A stretch of DNA of 15,286 nucleotides. Source: JBJXHB01 sp046160725 (lineage in GTDB: Bacteria; Pseudomonadota; Gammaproteobacteria; Burkholderiales; Burkholderiaceae_C). How positions within the stretch are numbered: position 1 is the stretch's first letter; each line of letters opens with the position of its first letter. The notes under the pieces were generated by a model, which had not been told where the DNA came from, made no database searches, and saw only the letters and a program-made list of their open reading frames with translations. Shown one piece after another: positions 1-7,107 of the stretch. The stretch lies in contig JBJXHB010000139.1 in assembly GCA_046160725.1 (NCBI GenBank), positions 1 to 15,286 on the forward strand, in the 5' to 3' direction. Position numbers and translations under genes: made by a program.

Positions 1-137
1 ATCCAGGGGCTGGTGTCCGCCGGGCCGGCCTCGAGCAGCAGCACTGAGCCGGCACGGGCCTCGGCCAGCCGGGCCGCCACCGCGCAGCCTGCGGAGCCGG
101 CGCCGACGACGATGTAGTCCCAGGCGGCGTCGGTCAT
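1..137 (-). CDS. GMC-family FAD oxidoreductase, N-terminal fragment (runs off left edge)
   Basis: The minus strand opens with ATG at 137-135 and stays open to the edge, giving 45 residues that begin MTDAAWDYIVVGAGSAGCAV. The beta-strand IVVGAGSAG followed by a helix and then LLLEAGP is the FAD/ADP-binding beta-alpha-beta unit of glucose-methanol-choline oxidoreductases such as choline and alcohol dehydrogenases; GAGSAG is the dinucleotide-binding glycine motif and the Glu of LLLEAG would bind the ribose. The family is usually 530-570 residues, so over 90 percent lies outside the window and the substrate cannot be inferred. No clear Shine-Dalgarno precedes the ATG. It lies 63 bp downstream of the deacetylase-like gene on the same strand and could share its transcript. 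Confidence 0.85.
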   Translation of the reverse strand, partial: MTDAAWDYIVVGAGSAGCAVAARLAEARAGSVLLLEAGPADTSPW

Positions 138-200
138 GGCGTGGGTGTCGTGGGGTTGCGAAGATGCAGCGGCGGCGGCGACATGCTCAGGCCCGCATGC

Positions 201-1325
201 TCAGCCCCAGTGCCGCTGGCGCACATCATCGAAGCGCTGCGCCAGCCCGTCGACCAGCAGGCGCTGGTGATCGGCCAGCCCATGGCCCGGCACCTGCGCA
301 TGCTGCGGCGTGAAGGGGCATGTCACCTCGGTTGAAAGCCCGCTCAGCTCCTCCAGCACCGCCAGGCCGAAGAACGGCACCGAGGCCGGGCAGTAGCCGC
401 CTTCGTGGGTCAGCAGCAGCCGGCCCTCGGCATGGCGGTCGGCGATGTCGGCCACCGCGCGCGTCATCCAGCGGAAGGTGACGCCGTCCAGCAGCATGCG
501 GCCCAGCGGGTCGAAGCGCCCGGCGTCGTAGCCACAGGCCACGATCACCAGCTGCGGCCGATAGGCCTCCAGCGCCGGCAGCACGATGCGCTCGAAGGCA
601 TGGGCATAGGCACCGTGGCCGCAGCCGGCCGGCAGCGGCACGTTGAGGCTGTAGCCCGTGCCGGCCGCGCTGCCGATCTCGTCGGCCTCGCCACGCACCT
701 GCAGGTAGCCGGACTGCTGGTGCACGCTGATGGCCAGCACGTCGCGGCGGTTCTCGAAGCAGACCTGCGTGCCGTTGCCGAAGTGCACGTCCCAGTCGAC
801 GATGGCCACCCGCTGCAGGCCGCTGCGGATGGCCCGCTCGGCCGCCAGGGCGGCATTGGCAAACACGCAGAAGCCCATCGCCCGGCCGGGCTCGGCATGG
901 TGTCCCGGCGGGCGCGTCAGTGCATAGGCCCGCCGGACGCGGCCGGCCAGCACCGCGTCTACTGCCGCCAGGGCCACGCCGGCAGAGCGCCGGGCGCAGG
1001 CCAGGCCATTGCTGCTGATGGGTGCGCCGATGCCGAGCTCGCCGCCACCGGCGGCGGCGGTGTCGCGCACCCGCTGCAGGTGCTCGGCCGTGTGCAGCCA
1101 CAGCAGTTCCTCGTCCGTGGCGTCACGCCCTGCCACCGCGGTCATCTGCCCGACCAGTCCGCTGGCCTGGGCCAGGCCGAGCAGGCGGCGCTTGACGTCC
1201 GGATGCTCGATGTGGCGGTGGTAGGGCTCGATCCAGCCGCCGGGCTTGAGCATCAGCGCATAGTTGCCCGGGTCGTGCCAGAAGCACAGTTCGTCGGTGA
1301 CGAACCCGGTCGGGTGGGTGGGCAT
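201..1325 (-). CDS. Class II histone deacetylase-like / acetylpolyamine amidohydrolase-type zinc enzyme
   Basis: A 374-residue protein of the arginase/deacetylase fold, predicted to hydrolyse an acetyl (or similar amide) group from a small molecule or lysine side chain in the cytoplasm. The catalytic signature is complete: the His pair in RPPGHHAE (H142, H143), the zinc ligands in DWDVHFGNGTQ (D179 and H181), the third ligand in GYDAGRFDPLG (D267), and the transition-state Tyr in HEGGY (Y311). Length is normal for bacterial class II members. I chose ATG 1325 because AGGAG lies about 10 bases upstream and the family match begins there (MPTHPTGFVTDE); the frame stays open to 1547 but that extension reads like non-coding. 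It diverges from the Bug receptor gene at 1562. Substrate is unknown; the neighbouring transport and oxidoreductase genes suggest catabolism rather than chromatin. Confidence 0.9.
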   Translation of the reverse strand: MPTHPTGFVTDELCFWHDPGNYALMLKPGGWIEPYHRHIEHPDVKRRLLGLAQASGLVGQMTAVAGRDATDEELLWLHTAEHLQRVRDTAAAGGGELGIGAPISSNGLACARRSAGVALAAVDAVLAGRVRRAYALTRPPGHHAEPGRAMGFCVFANAALAAERAIRSGLQRVAIVDWDVHFGNGTQVCFENRRDVLAISVHQQSGYLQVRGEADEIGSAAGTGYSLNVPLPAGCGHGAYAHAFERIVLPALEAYRPQLVIVACGYDAGRFDPLGRMLLDGVTFRWMTRAVADIADRHAEGRLLLTHEGGYCPASVPFFGLAVLEELSGLSTEVTCPFTPQHAQVPGHGLADHQRLLVDGLAQRFDDVRQRHWG

Positions 1326-1561
1326 CGGCTGGGCTCCTGGGCTGTTGGCCCTGATGGTTTGTCGGCCGGCGCGGGGTCGGTCGGCGGCCTCCAGCGTAGC
1401 GCCGCCGGTTGGCCCGCCGGCGGCCCAGGCCCTACCGGCAAACCCTGAGGCCCGAGCCCACCGCCGCCGATGTGTCACGTGCAGGACAGCCGCACCCAGG
1501 TGTGCCCGGATGGCGCGGCACTGCACCAGCACCCACCATCCCCCCATAGGAGCCCCGACCC
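1326..1561. promoter_or_regulatory. Divergent intergenic region with GC-rich hairpin
   Basis: This 236-bp gap separates two divergently transcribed genes and must hold both promoters. I see no confident -35/-10 pair. A perfect 8-bp inverted repeat, GCCGCCGG at 1401-1408 and CCGGCGGC at 1417-1424, is present; it could be an operator or a chance GC-rich hairpin. The plus-strand gene has a Shine-Dalgarno (ATAGGAG) ending about 9 bases before its ATG. Confidence 0.35.
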
Positions 1562-2560
1562 ATGACCTTGTTCAACACCCGCGGCTGGCTGCCCCGACTG
1601 GCCCTGCTGTGGCCGCTGCTGCTGGCCGGCCTGGCGCAGGCGCAGCCCTTCCCTGGCGGCTGGCCGAATCAGCCGATCAAGCTGATCGTGCCCAATGCGG
1701 CCGGCTCGGCCACCGACGTGGTCGGCCGCGCCGTGATGGAACTGGTCGGCAAGAAGTTCAATGCCACCTTCGTCGTCGACAACCGCCCCGGTGCCAACGG
1801 CATGCTGGGCACCGAGGTCGCCGCCAAGGCGCCCAAGGACGGCCACACGCTGCTGTTCACCTATGCCGCGGCGCATGTCGTGAACCAGAGCCTGTATGCC
1901 AAGGTCGGCTATGACGGCGCGCGCGACTTTGCGGCCATCGCCCAGATCAGCGCCGGCGGCAACCTGCTGGTGGTGCCGACGGCCCACCCGGCGAAGAACC
2001 TCAAGGAGTTCATCGCCTGGGCCCGCAGCCGGCCGGCCGACGACATCGCCTACGGCTCCTGGGGCATCGGCTCCGGTGGCCACCTCAGCATGGAGGCGGT
2101 GCTGCAGCAGACCGGCCTCAAGATGCGCCACATCCCCTACAAGAGCGCGCCCGCGTCACTGAACGACCTGGTCGCCGGGCATATCCAGGTGGCCTTCGGC
2201 GCCGTGGCCACCTCGCTTCCGCTGATGCAGGGCGGCAAGCTGCGCGCGTTGGCCTACAGCGCACCGTCGCGCACCAGCGTGCTGCCGGACGTGCCGACGC
2301 TCAACGAGCAGGGCGTGAACTTCGACCTGACCGCGTGGTTCGGCCTGTTCGCGCCGGCCGGCACGCCCAAGCCCATCGTCGACGCCCTCAATGCCGAGGT
2401 GGTGCGGGTGCTGCACGCGCCGGAGCACCAGGCGCGGTGGGCCGCCATCGGCCTGGGTGACCGGCCGACGCGGACGCCGGAGCAGTTTGCCGAGACGGTG
2501 CGTGCCGACATCAAGGCCTGGGGCGACGTGGTGCGCCAATCGGGCATCAAGGTCGAGTGA
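1562..2560 (+). CDS. Tripartite tricarboxylate transporter (Bug/TctC) family periplasmic substrate-binding protein
   Basis: A 332-residue secreted receptor. Residues 1-27 form a Sec signal peptide (basic start, hydrophobic LALLWPLLLAGLA core, likely cleavage after AQA). The mature part starts with the family hallmark WPNQPIKLIVPNAAGSATD, which contacts the carboxylate of the ligand, then VVDNRPGANGMLGTEVAAKAP and the C-terminal WFGLFAPAGTPKPIVDALN block. Bug proteins bind organic acids or amides in the periplasm and deliver them to TctAB-type permeases or signal systems; they are hugely expanded as orphan genes in Burkholderiales. No permease gene is visible here. The start has ATAGGAG about 9 bases upstream. 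It is followed 76 bp later by the dehalogenase-like gene on the same strand, possibly co-transcribed. Ligand unknown. Confidence 0.95.
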   Translation: MTLFNTRGWLPRLALLWPLLLAGLAQAQPFPGGWPNQPIKLIVPNAAGSATDVVGRAVMELVGKKFNATFVVDNRPGANGMLGTEVAAKAPKDGHTLLFTYAAAHVVNQSLYAKVGYDGARDFAAIAQISAGGNLLVVPTAHPAKNLKEFIAWARSRPADDIAYGSWGIGSGGHLSMEAVLQQTGLKMRHIPYKSAPASLNDLVAGHIQVAFGAVATSLPLMQGGKLRALAYSAPSRTSVLPDVPTLNEQGVNFDLTAWFGLFAPAGTPKPIVDALNAEVVRVLHAPEHQARWAAIGLGDRPTRTPEQFAETVRADIKAWGDVVRQSGIKVE

Positions 2561-2636
2561 TGCGCGCTGTCACGGACGGCGGCCGGCAGCGGCCCCATCC
2601 TTTGCGGGCATGTTGGTGACAACAGGGATCAACATC

Positions 2637-3326
2637 ATGAGCCAACCCCAGGGCCCTCTGCACGGAAAACGCATCCTGCTGACCGAAGCCGATGGCTTCA
2701 TGGGCCCGGCGCTGGCCGAGGTGCTGGGCGAACAGGGGGCGCAGGTGATCGCCAGCGCCGAGTCGCTCACGCCGCCCGATGCCGCCGAGCGGGTGGTTCG
2801 CGAGGCCGGCATGTTCGACATCCTGATCGCGCATCTGGGCCTGCCGGCGCCCAGCACGCCGGCCGACCGGGTGGACGATGACGAATGGCGCGCCACCTTT
2901 GCCGCACTGGTCGACCCCCTGCCCCGCCTGGCGCGCGCCGCCCTGCCGGCAATGATCGAGCGACGGCGCGGCAAGATCCTGGTGATGGGCAGCGCCGCGG
3001 CGCTGCGCGGCCAGCGCCGCACCGCCAGCTACAGCGCCGCGCGCGGCGCGCAGCTGGCCTGGGTGCAGTCGGTCGGGCTCGAAATGGCGCCGCATGGCGT
3101 GCAGGTCAATGCGATCGCGCAGAACTTCGTCGACAACCCCACCTACTTCGGCCCCGAGGTGCAGGCCAACCCGAAGTTCCAGGAGAGGCTCAAGCGCGAG
3201 GTGCCGCTGGGCCGCCTGGTCGGCGCCCGCGAGGACGCGAACTACGTGGCCTACCTGTGCAGCGACGCCGCCGACTGCTTCGTCGGCCAGGTGTTTCCGA
3301 TCTGCGGCGGCTGGGTGGCGCGCTAG
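2637..3326 (+). CDS. SDR-fold protein with halohydrin dehalogenase signature motifs
   Basis: A 229-residue Rossmann-fold protein. Ordinary short-chain dehydrogenases carry TGxxxGxG and YxxxK; this one carries neither. At the nucleotide-binding position it reads LLTEADGFMG, matching the halohydrin dehalogenase motif T-X4-F-X-G (T16, F21, G23), where the aromatic residue fills the cofactor site and shapes the halide pocket. The active site fits S-X12-Y-X3-R exactly (S119, Y132, R136), the Arg replacing the dehydrogenase Lys. The C-terminal part NPTYFGPEV, VPLGRLV and FVGQVFPICGGW also resembles HheC-type enzymes (YF, RLG, GQVF, GGF/W). These enzymes expel halide from vicinal haloalcohols to form epoxides and open epoxides with small anions. 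I chose ATG 2637 because family similarity begins there; a weak AGGGA lies about 11 bases upstream. The frame is open further upstream, but that overlaps the Bug gene. Alternative: a non-catalytic or Arg-variant SDR. Confidence 0.85.
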   Translation: MSQPQGPLHGKRILLTEADGFMGPALAEVLGEQGAQVIASAESLTPPDAAERVVREAGMFDILIAHLGLPAPSTPADRVDDDEWRATFAALVDPLPRLARAALPAMIERRRGKILVMGSAAALRGQRRTASYSAARGAQLAWVQSVGLEMAPHGVQVNAIAQNFVDNPTYFGPEVQANPKFQERLKREVPLGRLVGAREDANYVAYLCSDAADCFVGQVFPICGGWVAR

Positions 3327-3376
3327 GCCGGCGTCCCTTAGCCCACCGGGCCGCCGCGACGCCCAGGACCCCGACC

Positions 3377-3814
3377 CTAGGGCCTGGTGACGCCATGGGT
3401 GGGCGCCAGGAAGGCCTGCTGCCCTGCCGACCCCGGCACATCCGGCAGGGCCGCCAGCCAGGGCATCTGCGAGTGCTGCCAGATCTGCGCGGCGGGCTTG
3501 AGCTCGGCGCGCTGGGCGACACACCCCAGGCGTATCACCACCGACGTGGGGTTCTCCGGTGCGGTGGCGTAGAGCGGCGTCGCACACTCGGGACAGAACA
3601 CCTGAGCCCGCCGGTTCCCGCTCTCGGCCACCTTCACGTAGCGCCGGGTCTCGCCCTCGATGGAAAAGGTTTCGATCGGCGCCACCACCACGGCACGGAA
3701 CGGCGCACCGGACAGCACCTGACAGTCGGTGCAGTGGCACACCATCACCCGGCCGGGGTCGATGACCGCAGAGAACGACACCCGTCCACAGTGGCAGCGT
3801 CCATCGATCTTCAT
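3377..3814 (-). CDS. GFA (glutathione-dependent formaldehyde-activating/CENP-V-like) family protein
   Basis: A 145-residue zinc-binding protein. The cysteine pattern is intact: CHC near the N-terminus (C7, C9), CHCTDC (C26, C28, C31) and CPEC (C74, C77), the ligands of the two zinc sites of the Gfa fold. The family was named for S-hydroxymethylglutathione formation, but most members have unknown substrates. The start ATG 3814 is preceded by GGAG at 7 bases; an in-frame ATG four codons upstream (3826) lacks a ribosome binding site. The C-terminal 20 residues are poorly family-like and may be read-through of a degraded end. It is the leftmost minus-strand gene and converges on the dehalogenase-like gene with a 50-bp gap. 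GFA proteins are frequent integron cassette products. Confidence 0.9.
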   Translation of the reverse strand: MKIDGRCHCGRVSFSAVIDPGRVMVCHCTDCQVLSGAPFRAVVVAPIETFSIEGETRRYVKVAESGNRRAQVFCPECATPLYATAPENPTSVVIRLGCVAQRAELKPAAQIWQHSQMPWLAALPDVPGSAGQQAFLAPTHGVTRP

Positions 3815-3889
3815 CTCGGTCTCCATGTGATGCGGCGAGCCATCAGGCCGCAGCAGCCCGCGGGGGATCGGGCGGCGCCGCCGGCTGGC

Positions 3890-4300
3890 CTACCGGGCGC
3901 GCATGCGGTTGTTCCTGGCGTTGTGCTCCAGCTCGCACAGCCCCATCGCCTCCATCAGCGGCGGCACATAGACACCGAACCGACCGCGAAGCCCCTTCTT
4001 CAGACCGTACCAGCCACCAAGCGGATTGGACGGCGAACGGCCCCACGCCTCGACCGTACCCTCCTTGGCCGGCTTCTGCTCGTCGGCGCCGCCGAGCTCG
4101 ACCCAGTCGCCAGCGGCAATGAGCATGGCGTGGAGGTCGTCGATGCACCGGGCGTCATAGTGCAGCACCGTGCCGCCCACCGTGCAGACCAGCACCGTCC
4201 TGCCGTCCTTCTCGTCCGTGTGCATCGTGAACTCAGACGTCCCGGGCGGGGTCTTGAGCATCCACGGGTTGTCCTTGGAACGACCCACCCAAGCGGCCAT
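3890..4300 (-). CDS. Conserved-looking protein of unknown function, 136 aa
   Basis: I do not recognise a named family. The protein begins MAAWVGRSKDNPWMLKTPPG, has a beta-rich middle with TVLVCTVGGTVLHYD followed by IDDLHAMLIAAGDWVELGGA, then a Gly/aromatic segment NPLGGWYGLKKGLRGRFGVYVPPLM and a basic tail. No signal peptide or membrane segment is seen, so it is probably cytoplasmic. Start ATG 4300 has AGAGGA about 7 bases upstream; the frame is open to 4345 but the extension enters an attC relic. That relic lies just upstream, as expected for the first gene of a cassette. The 75 bp downstream contain the palindrome GGCGGCGCCGCC (3871-3882) and then the GFA gene. Confidence 0.75.
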   Translation of the reverse strand: MAAWVGRSKDNPWMLKTPPGTSEFTMHTDEKDGRTVLVCTVGGTVLHYDARCIDDLHAMLIAAGDWVELGGADEQKPAKEGTVEAWGRSPSNPLGGWYGLKKGLRGRFGVYVPPLMEAMGLCELEHNARNNRMRAR

Positions 4301-4339
4301 GTTGGTTTCCTCTGCACAGAACACGTTTGCGGCGCGACG

Positions 4340-4432
4340 CGCCACCGGGCTGCCCAGGCGGCCGACGACGGCAGGGCGCCGGGCCTGGGCTGTTCTTGAT
4401 TCTGCCTACCATCGGGCCTGTCATGGGCCTGA
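4340..4432 (-). repeat. Degenerate attC relic
   Basis: Positions 4363-4392 match 27 of 30 bases of one arm of the intact attC site at 12819-12848. The rest has decayed: no GTTRRRY box survives at either end, and the opposite arm is only partly recognisable around 4408-4430. It sits 40-130 bp upstream of the minus-strand gene at 4300, where a cassette boundary is expected. Confidence 0.55.
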
Positions 4433-4560
4433 ATCCGTGCGCCCGCCGCGTCCATCCTGGGGATGACCTGCTGGCGCAGGAAGACGTCCCCCTGCAGCCG
4501 CAGGCGAACCCTCAGGCTTCTTGGCCGAGGTTCAACGGCGCGTGGGCGCTGGCGTCACGG

Positions 4561-5154
4561 CTAGATGCCGCCGGGGCCTATCGCGAGGTTCATCACCATC
4601 GTCACCGCGGCTTCGGCATGTGTGGACGGTCGGTCATTGTGGAAATTGGCAAAGCCCGTGCCCGCGATCGCTCCGTTGGACGTGGGGTTCTCCTCGGTCG
4701 TACTGTGGACTTCCAAGTCTGCCTGTTGCCAGAAGTTGCGCCCGAGGTAGACCCTCGGCGTGAAGTCATGGCTGCGCACGATCAGGAACGCATCCACACC
4801 GCGTGCGTACAACGCATGTCTCAACTTCCACAGCCCGCCGGGCTGGCGTCCCGTCCGTGACTGCCGTTCCAGCGCCGCGGTGAAGTCCACATCCGCCCAG
4901 GCCTGGGTGGTTGTGGCCGGCACCACCACAAAGCCGCGTTTGGCCAGCTCGGCCCCTATCGCATCGGACAGCGCGCCCCCGCCGGGTGTCAGCGCGATGA
5001 CCTTGATCAGCGCGCTCCCTCGCTGCGCCCGCCCCCAGTTGAGTGGAAACTGGTCATACGTCGCGGTTTCCCATCGCGGCGCTGCGCAGCCCGGCAAGAG
5101 GACAGCCGACGCCACCAGCGCAACGACGCCGCATCTCCTTGATATTCCAGACAT
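4561..5154 (-). CDS. Predicted lipoprotein of unknown function, 197 aa
   Basis: The N-terminus MSGISRRCGVVALVASAVLLPGCAAP is a clear lipoprotein signal peptide with lipobox LPGC, predicting an acylated envelope protein. The mature domain holds FPLNWGRAQRGSALIKVIALTPGGGALSDAIGAELAKRGFVVV, which resembles the small alpha/beta domain of envelope lipoproteins that sense or assemble surface components, but no named family can be assigned. Later segments include DAFLIVRSHDF and a Gly-rich C-terminus. Start ATG 5154 follows AGGAG at about 6 bases; the frame is open to 5274 but the extension has no ribosome binding site and reads as non-coding. The 125 bp between its stop and the attC relic on the left contain no recognisable gene. 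Confidence 0.8.
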   Translation of the reverse strand: MSGISRRCGVVALVASAVLLPGCAAPRWETATYDQFPLNWGRAQRGSALIKVIALTPGGGALSDAIGAELAKRGFVVVPATTTQAWADVDFTAALERQSRTGRQPGGLWKLRHALYARGVDAFLIVRSHDFTPRVYLGRNFWQQADLEVHSTTEENPTSNGAIAGTGFANFHNDRPSTHAEAAVTMVMNLAIGPGGI

Positions 5155-5286
5155 GGAGGCTCCTGACGCCAATATGGGAGCCAACCCCGCCCGCGATGGA
5201 AGGTTGCGCGAGCCCGGACCGCGATGATGCCTCGGCCCGCGGGGGCAGGTCAGGTCGAGTGAAGGCTGTGGCAACGAGACGGCATC

Positions 5287-5363
5287 TCAGCCGGGTATCT
5301 GCGGCTCCACCAGCAGCGCCAGCTGCGCCAGCGACTCCTGCCAGCCCAGGTGGCAGGCCTCAG
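5287..5363 (-). pseudogene. Possible C-terminal remnant of an AHSA1/SRPBCC-type protein
   Basis: Just downstream of the tandem-GNAT stop, one minus-strand frame reads ACHLGWQESLAQLALLVEPQ before a TGA at 5289-5287. The pattern GWxxSLxxLAxLVE is what closes activator-of-Hsp90/START-like (AHSA1) proteins. There is no start codon of its own and no room for the rest of the domain, so it is at most a gene fragment. The match is short and rests on recall of the family ending only. Confidence 0.35.
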
Positions 5364-5369
5364 CCGGGA

Positions 5370-6347
5370 TCAGCCCGCCGCGTCGTCCAGCCGGCGCACC
5401 ATCATCAGCTCGTCGTGGAACACGCCGTCCACATGCAGCGCGCGCGGCATGCGGCCGCAGGCCTGGAAGCCGCAGGCGGCATACAGCGCCACCGCGGCGG
5501 CCTGCGTGGCGGTGACGGACAGCACCAGCTGCCGCAGCCCGGGCTGGGCCTGCGCATGGGCCACGGCCTGATGCAGCAGCGCGCGGGCCACGCCCTGGCG
5601 CCGCGCTGCCGGTGCGACATACAGGCTGCAAATGAAGCCGACGTGCCGCTCCTTCAGGCCCTGCTCGCGGCCGACACCGACAGCGCCGACCAGCGTGGCG
5701 CCGTGCCAGCGGCCAAAGAAGGCCCGCTCTTCGCCACCGTCGCAAAGCAACGCCTCGAAGGCCGCGACGGGCCGCAGCGACTCCTCCTCATGGCTGGAGC
5801 CGAAGGCGGCCGGGCTCTCGAGAAGCGCCGCCAGCCGGAAGTCCCGGTAGGCCGCCGCCTCCGGTGCCCGCAGGCGCCGCACCGCCATCGACCGGTCCTC
5901 GACGTCGAAGCCCAACGACCGGTACAGCGCCACCGCCGGCGTGTTGGCCAGCGTCACCACCAGGCGCAGCTCGGACTCGCCGCGCGCCGCCAGCCGGGCC
6001 ATCGCAGCCTGCAGGCAGCTGCGCCCCAGCCCGCGGCCCTTGTAGCCAGCGTCGGTGATGCTGAAGGCCACGAAGGGCGCGCCCTGGAAGCGCGTCAGCA
6101 GCGCGGCGCTGCGGATCCGGCCGTCGACCCGGCGCACACAGGAGGCCTCGGCATCGAAGCTGCCGTAGTCGCCGTCCAGCGTGCGCGCCACCTCGGCCTG
6201 CGCCGCCTGCTCCGACTCGCCCTCGTCGTCGACCGTGCCGGCATACGACCGGTGCATCAGCGCGCCCAGTTCGGGGATGTCGTCCCGCCGCACCGGGTGC
6301 AGGTCGGGTGCGGCGGGGCCGGTGCCCGGCTGCAACGTCACCCGCAT
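5370..6347 (-). CDS. Tandem GNAT-family N-acetyltransferase
   Basis: A 325-residue protein with two GNAT domains. Domain 1 (about 18-160) has the acetyl-CoA pyrophosphate loop YKGRGLG (102-108) and the distal NTPAVALYRSLGF (135-147). Domain 2 (about 165-320) begins YRDFRLAALLESPAAFGSS and has the loop APAARRQGVAR (245-255) plus TATQAAAVALYAACGF. Duplicated GNATs are common in mycothiol and antibiotic acetylation and often only one half is catalytic; both loops look complete here. Substrate unknown. Starts 6347 and 6365 are both possible because neither has a convincing Shine-Dalgarno; the open frame to 6614 overlaps the transglutaminase-like gene and is rejected. It follows that gene by 58 bp on the same strand. 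Confidence 0.9.
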   Translation of the reverse strand: MRVTLQPGTGPAAPDLHPVRRDDIPELGALMHRSYAGTVDDEGESEQAAQAEVARTLDGDYGSFDAEASCVRRVDGRIRSAALLTRFQGAPFVAFSITDAGYKGRGLGRSCLQAAMARLAARGESELRLVVTLANTPAVALYRSLGFDVEDRSMAVRRLRAPEAAAYRDFRLAALLESPAAFGSSHEEESLRPVAAFEALLCDGGEERAFFGRWHGATLVGAVGVGREQGLKERHVGFICSLYVAPAARRQGVARALLHQAVAHAQAQPGLRQLVLSVTATQAAAVALYAACGFQACGRMPRALHVDGVFHDELMMVRRLDDAAG

Positions 6348-6405
6348 GAAGGATCGGCTGGACATGGAGGTCGACGAGGATGGGCCGTGGCGGGCGACGG
6401 CACCG

Positions 6406-7092
6406 TCAGCGCCCGTCGGCCCGGGCGGCGTCGCTGCGGCTGGTGCGCGACGCCGGCACCCGGGTCTCGCGCTCGTAGGAGGCCAGCGTCCGGTGGCCCA
6501 CGATGCGGCGCTGGCGGTAGGCGGCATAGTCGTCGATGAAGCCTTGCACGTCGGCATGGGGCCCGGCCACATGCCCCGGGCGCCTCGAGTCGGCAAAGAA
6601 GCAGTGCCCGCCATCGGCCTGGTACTGGGCCAGCCAGTGCCGGCGCAGCGTGTGGCCGGCGACCAGCGCCGGGTCGAACTCGATCATCAGGTAGGCCGGC
6701 CGGGTCTCGGGCGCCACGCTGCGCAGCGTCTCGACCGCAAAGCGGGCCAGGTCCACGCACACGCCCAGCGGCTGCGCGAAGAACGCCGCAGGCTCGTGGA
6801 TGCGGATGCGGCCGCCCTGGGCGCGCTGGCTCTCCGACAGTTGCAGCGCGCGCGGCCTGTCATACGCGAACCGCTCGCCGATCCAGGCGTTGATGTCGGC
6901 CGGCCCGCGCCAATGGCCCAGCGCCTGCGCATAGCTGTCCGGCAGCCAGGTGGCACGCGGCCGTAGGGCGGTGGGGTCTGGCGCATCCGCATCCTCCGCT
7001 GCCGCCGCCCGTGGCAAGGCACAGGACGCCAGCAGCCAAGCTGCGGCAAGGCAGCCGCCGCGCCGCAGGTGTGAGACCGCTGCCGACCGCAC
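6406..7092 (-). CDS. Transglutaminase-like (papain-fold) lipoprotein
   Basis: A 228-residue envelope protein. The signal peptide ends in lipobox LASC (cysteine 24). The globular part shows a transglutaminase-like Cys-His-Asp arrangement: GVCVDLARFAVETLR (C112), then HWLAQY (H152) and CFFADSRRPG (D168), with spacing typical of bacterial transglutaminase-like proteases and peptide cross-linking relatives. The segment INAWIGERFAYDRP ahead of the Cys is also family-like. The GTG at 7092-7090 is the probable start, giving a complete signal peptide; a weak purine-rich stretch lies upstream. It begins 15 bp after the stop of the 159-residue gene and is followed by the tandem GNAT, suggesting co-transcription. 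Partner and substrate are unknown. Confidence 0.75.
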   Translation of the reverse strand: MRSAAVSHLRRGGCLAAAWLLASCALPRAAAAEDADAPDPTALRPRATWLPDSYAQALGHWRGPADINAWIGERFAYDRPRALQLSESQRAQGGRIRIHEPAAFFAQPLGVCVDLARFAVETLRSVAPETRPAYLMIEFDPALVAGHTLRRHWLAQYQADGGHCFFADSRRPGHVAGPHADVQGFIDDYAAYRQRRIVGHRTLASYERETRVPASRTSRSDAARADGR

Positions 7093-7107
7093 CAGCCCCG
7101 CCCTACC

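Noticed and set aside
1326..1547. N-terminal extension of the deacetylase-like gene
   Set aside because: Open frame but no family resemblance, and it would consume the divergent promoter region; AGGAG supports ATG 1325.
3327..3376. Bidirectional terminator between the dehalogenase-like and GFA genes
   Set aside because: GGCGTC and GACGCC could pair around a loop of over 20 bases, but the stem is short and no T-run follows.
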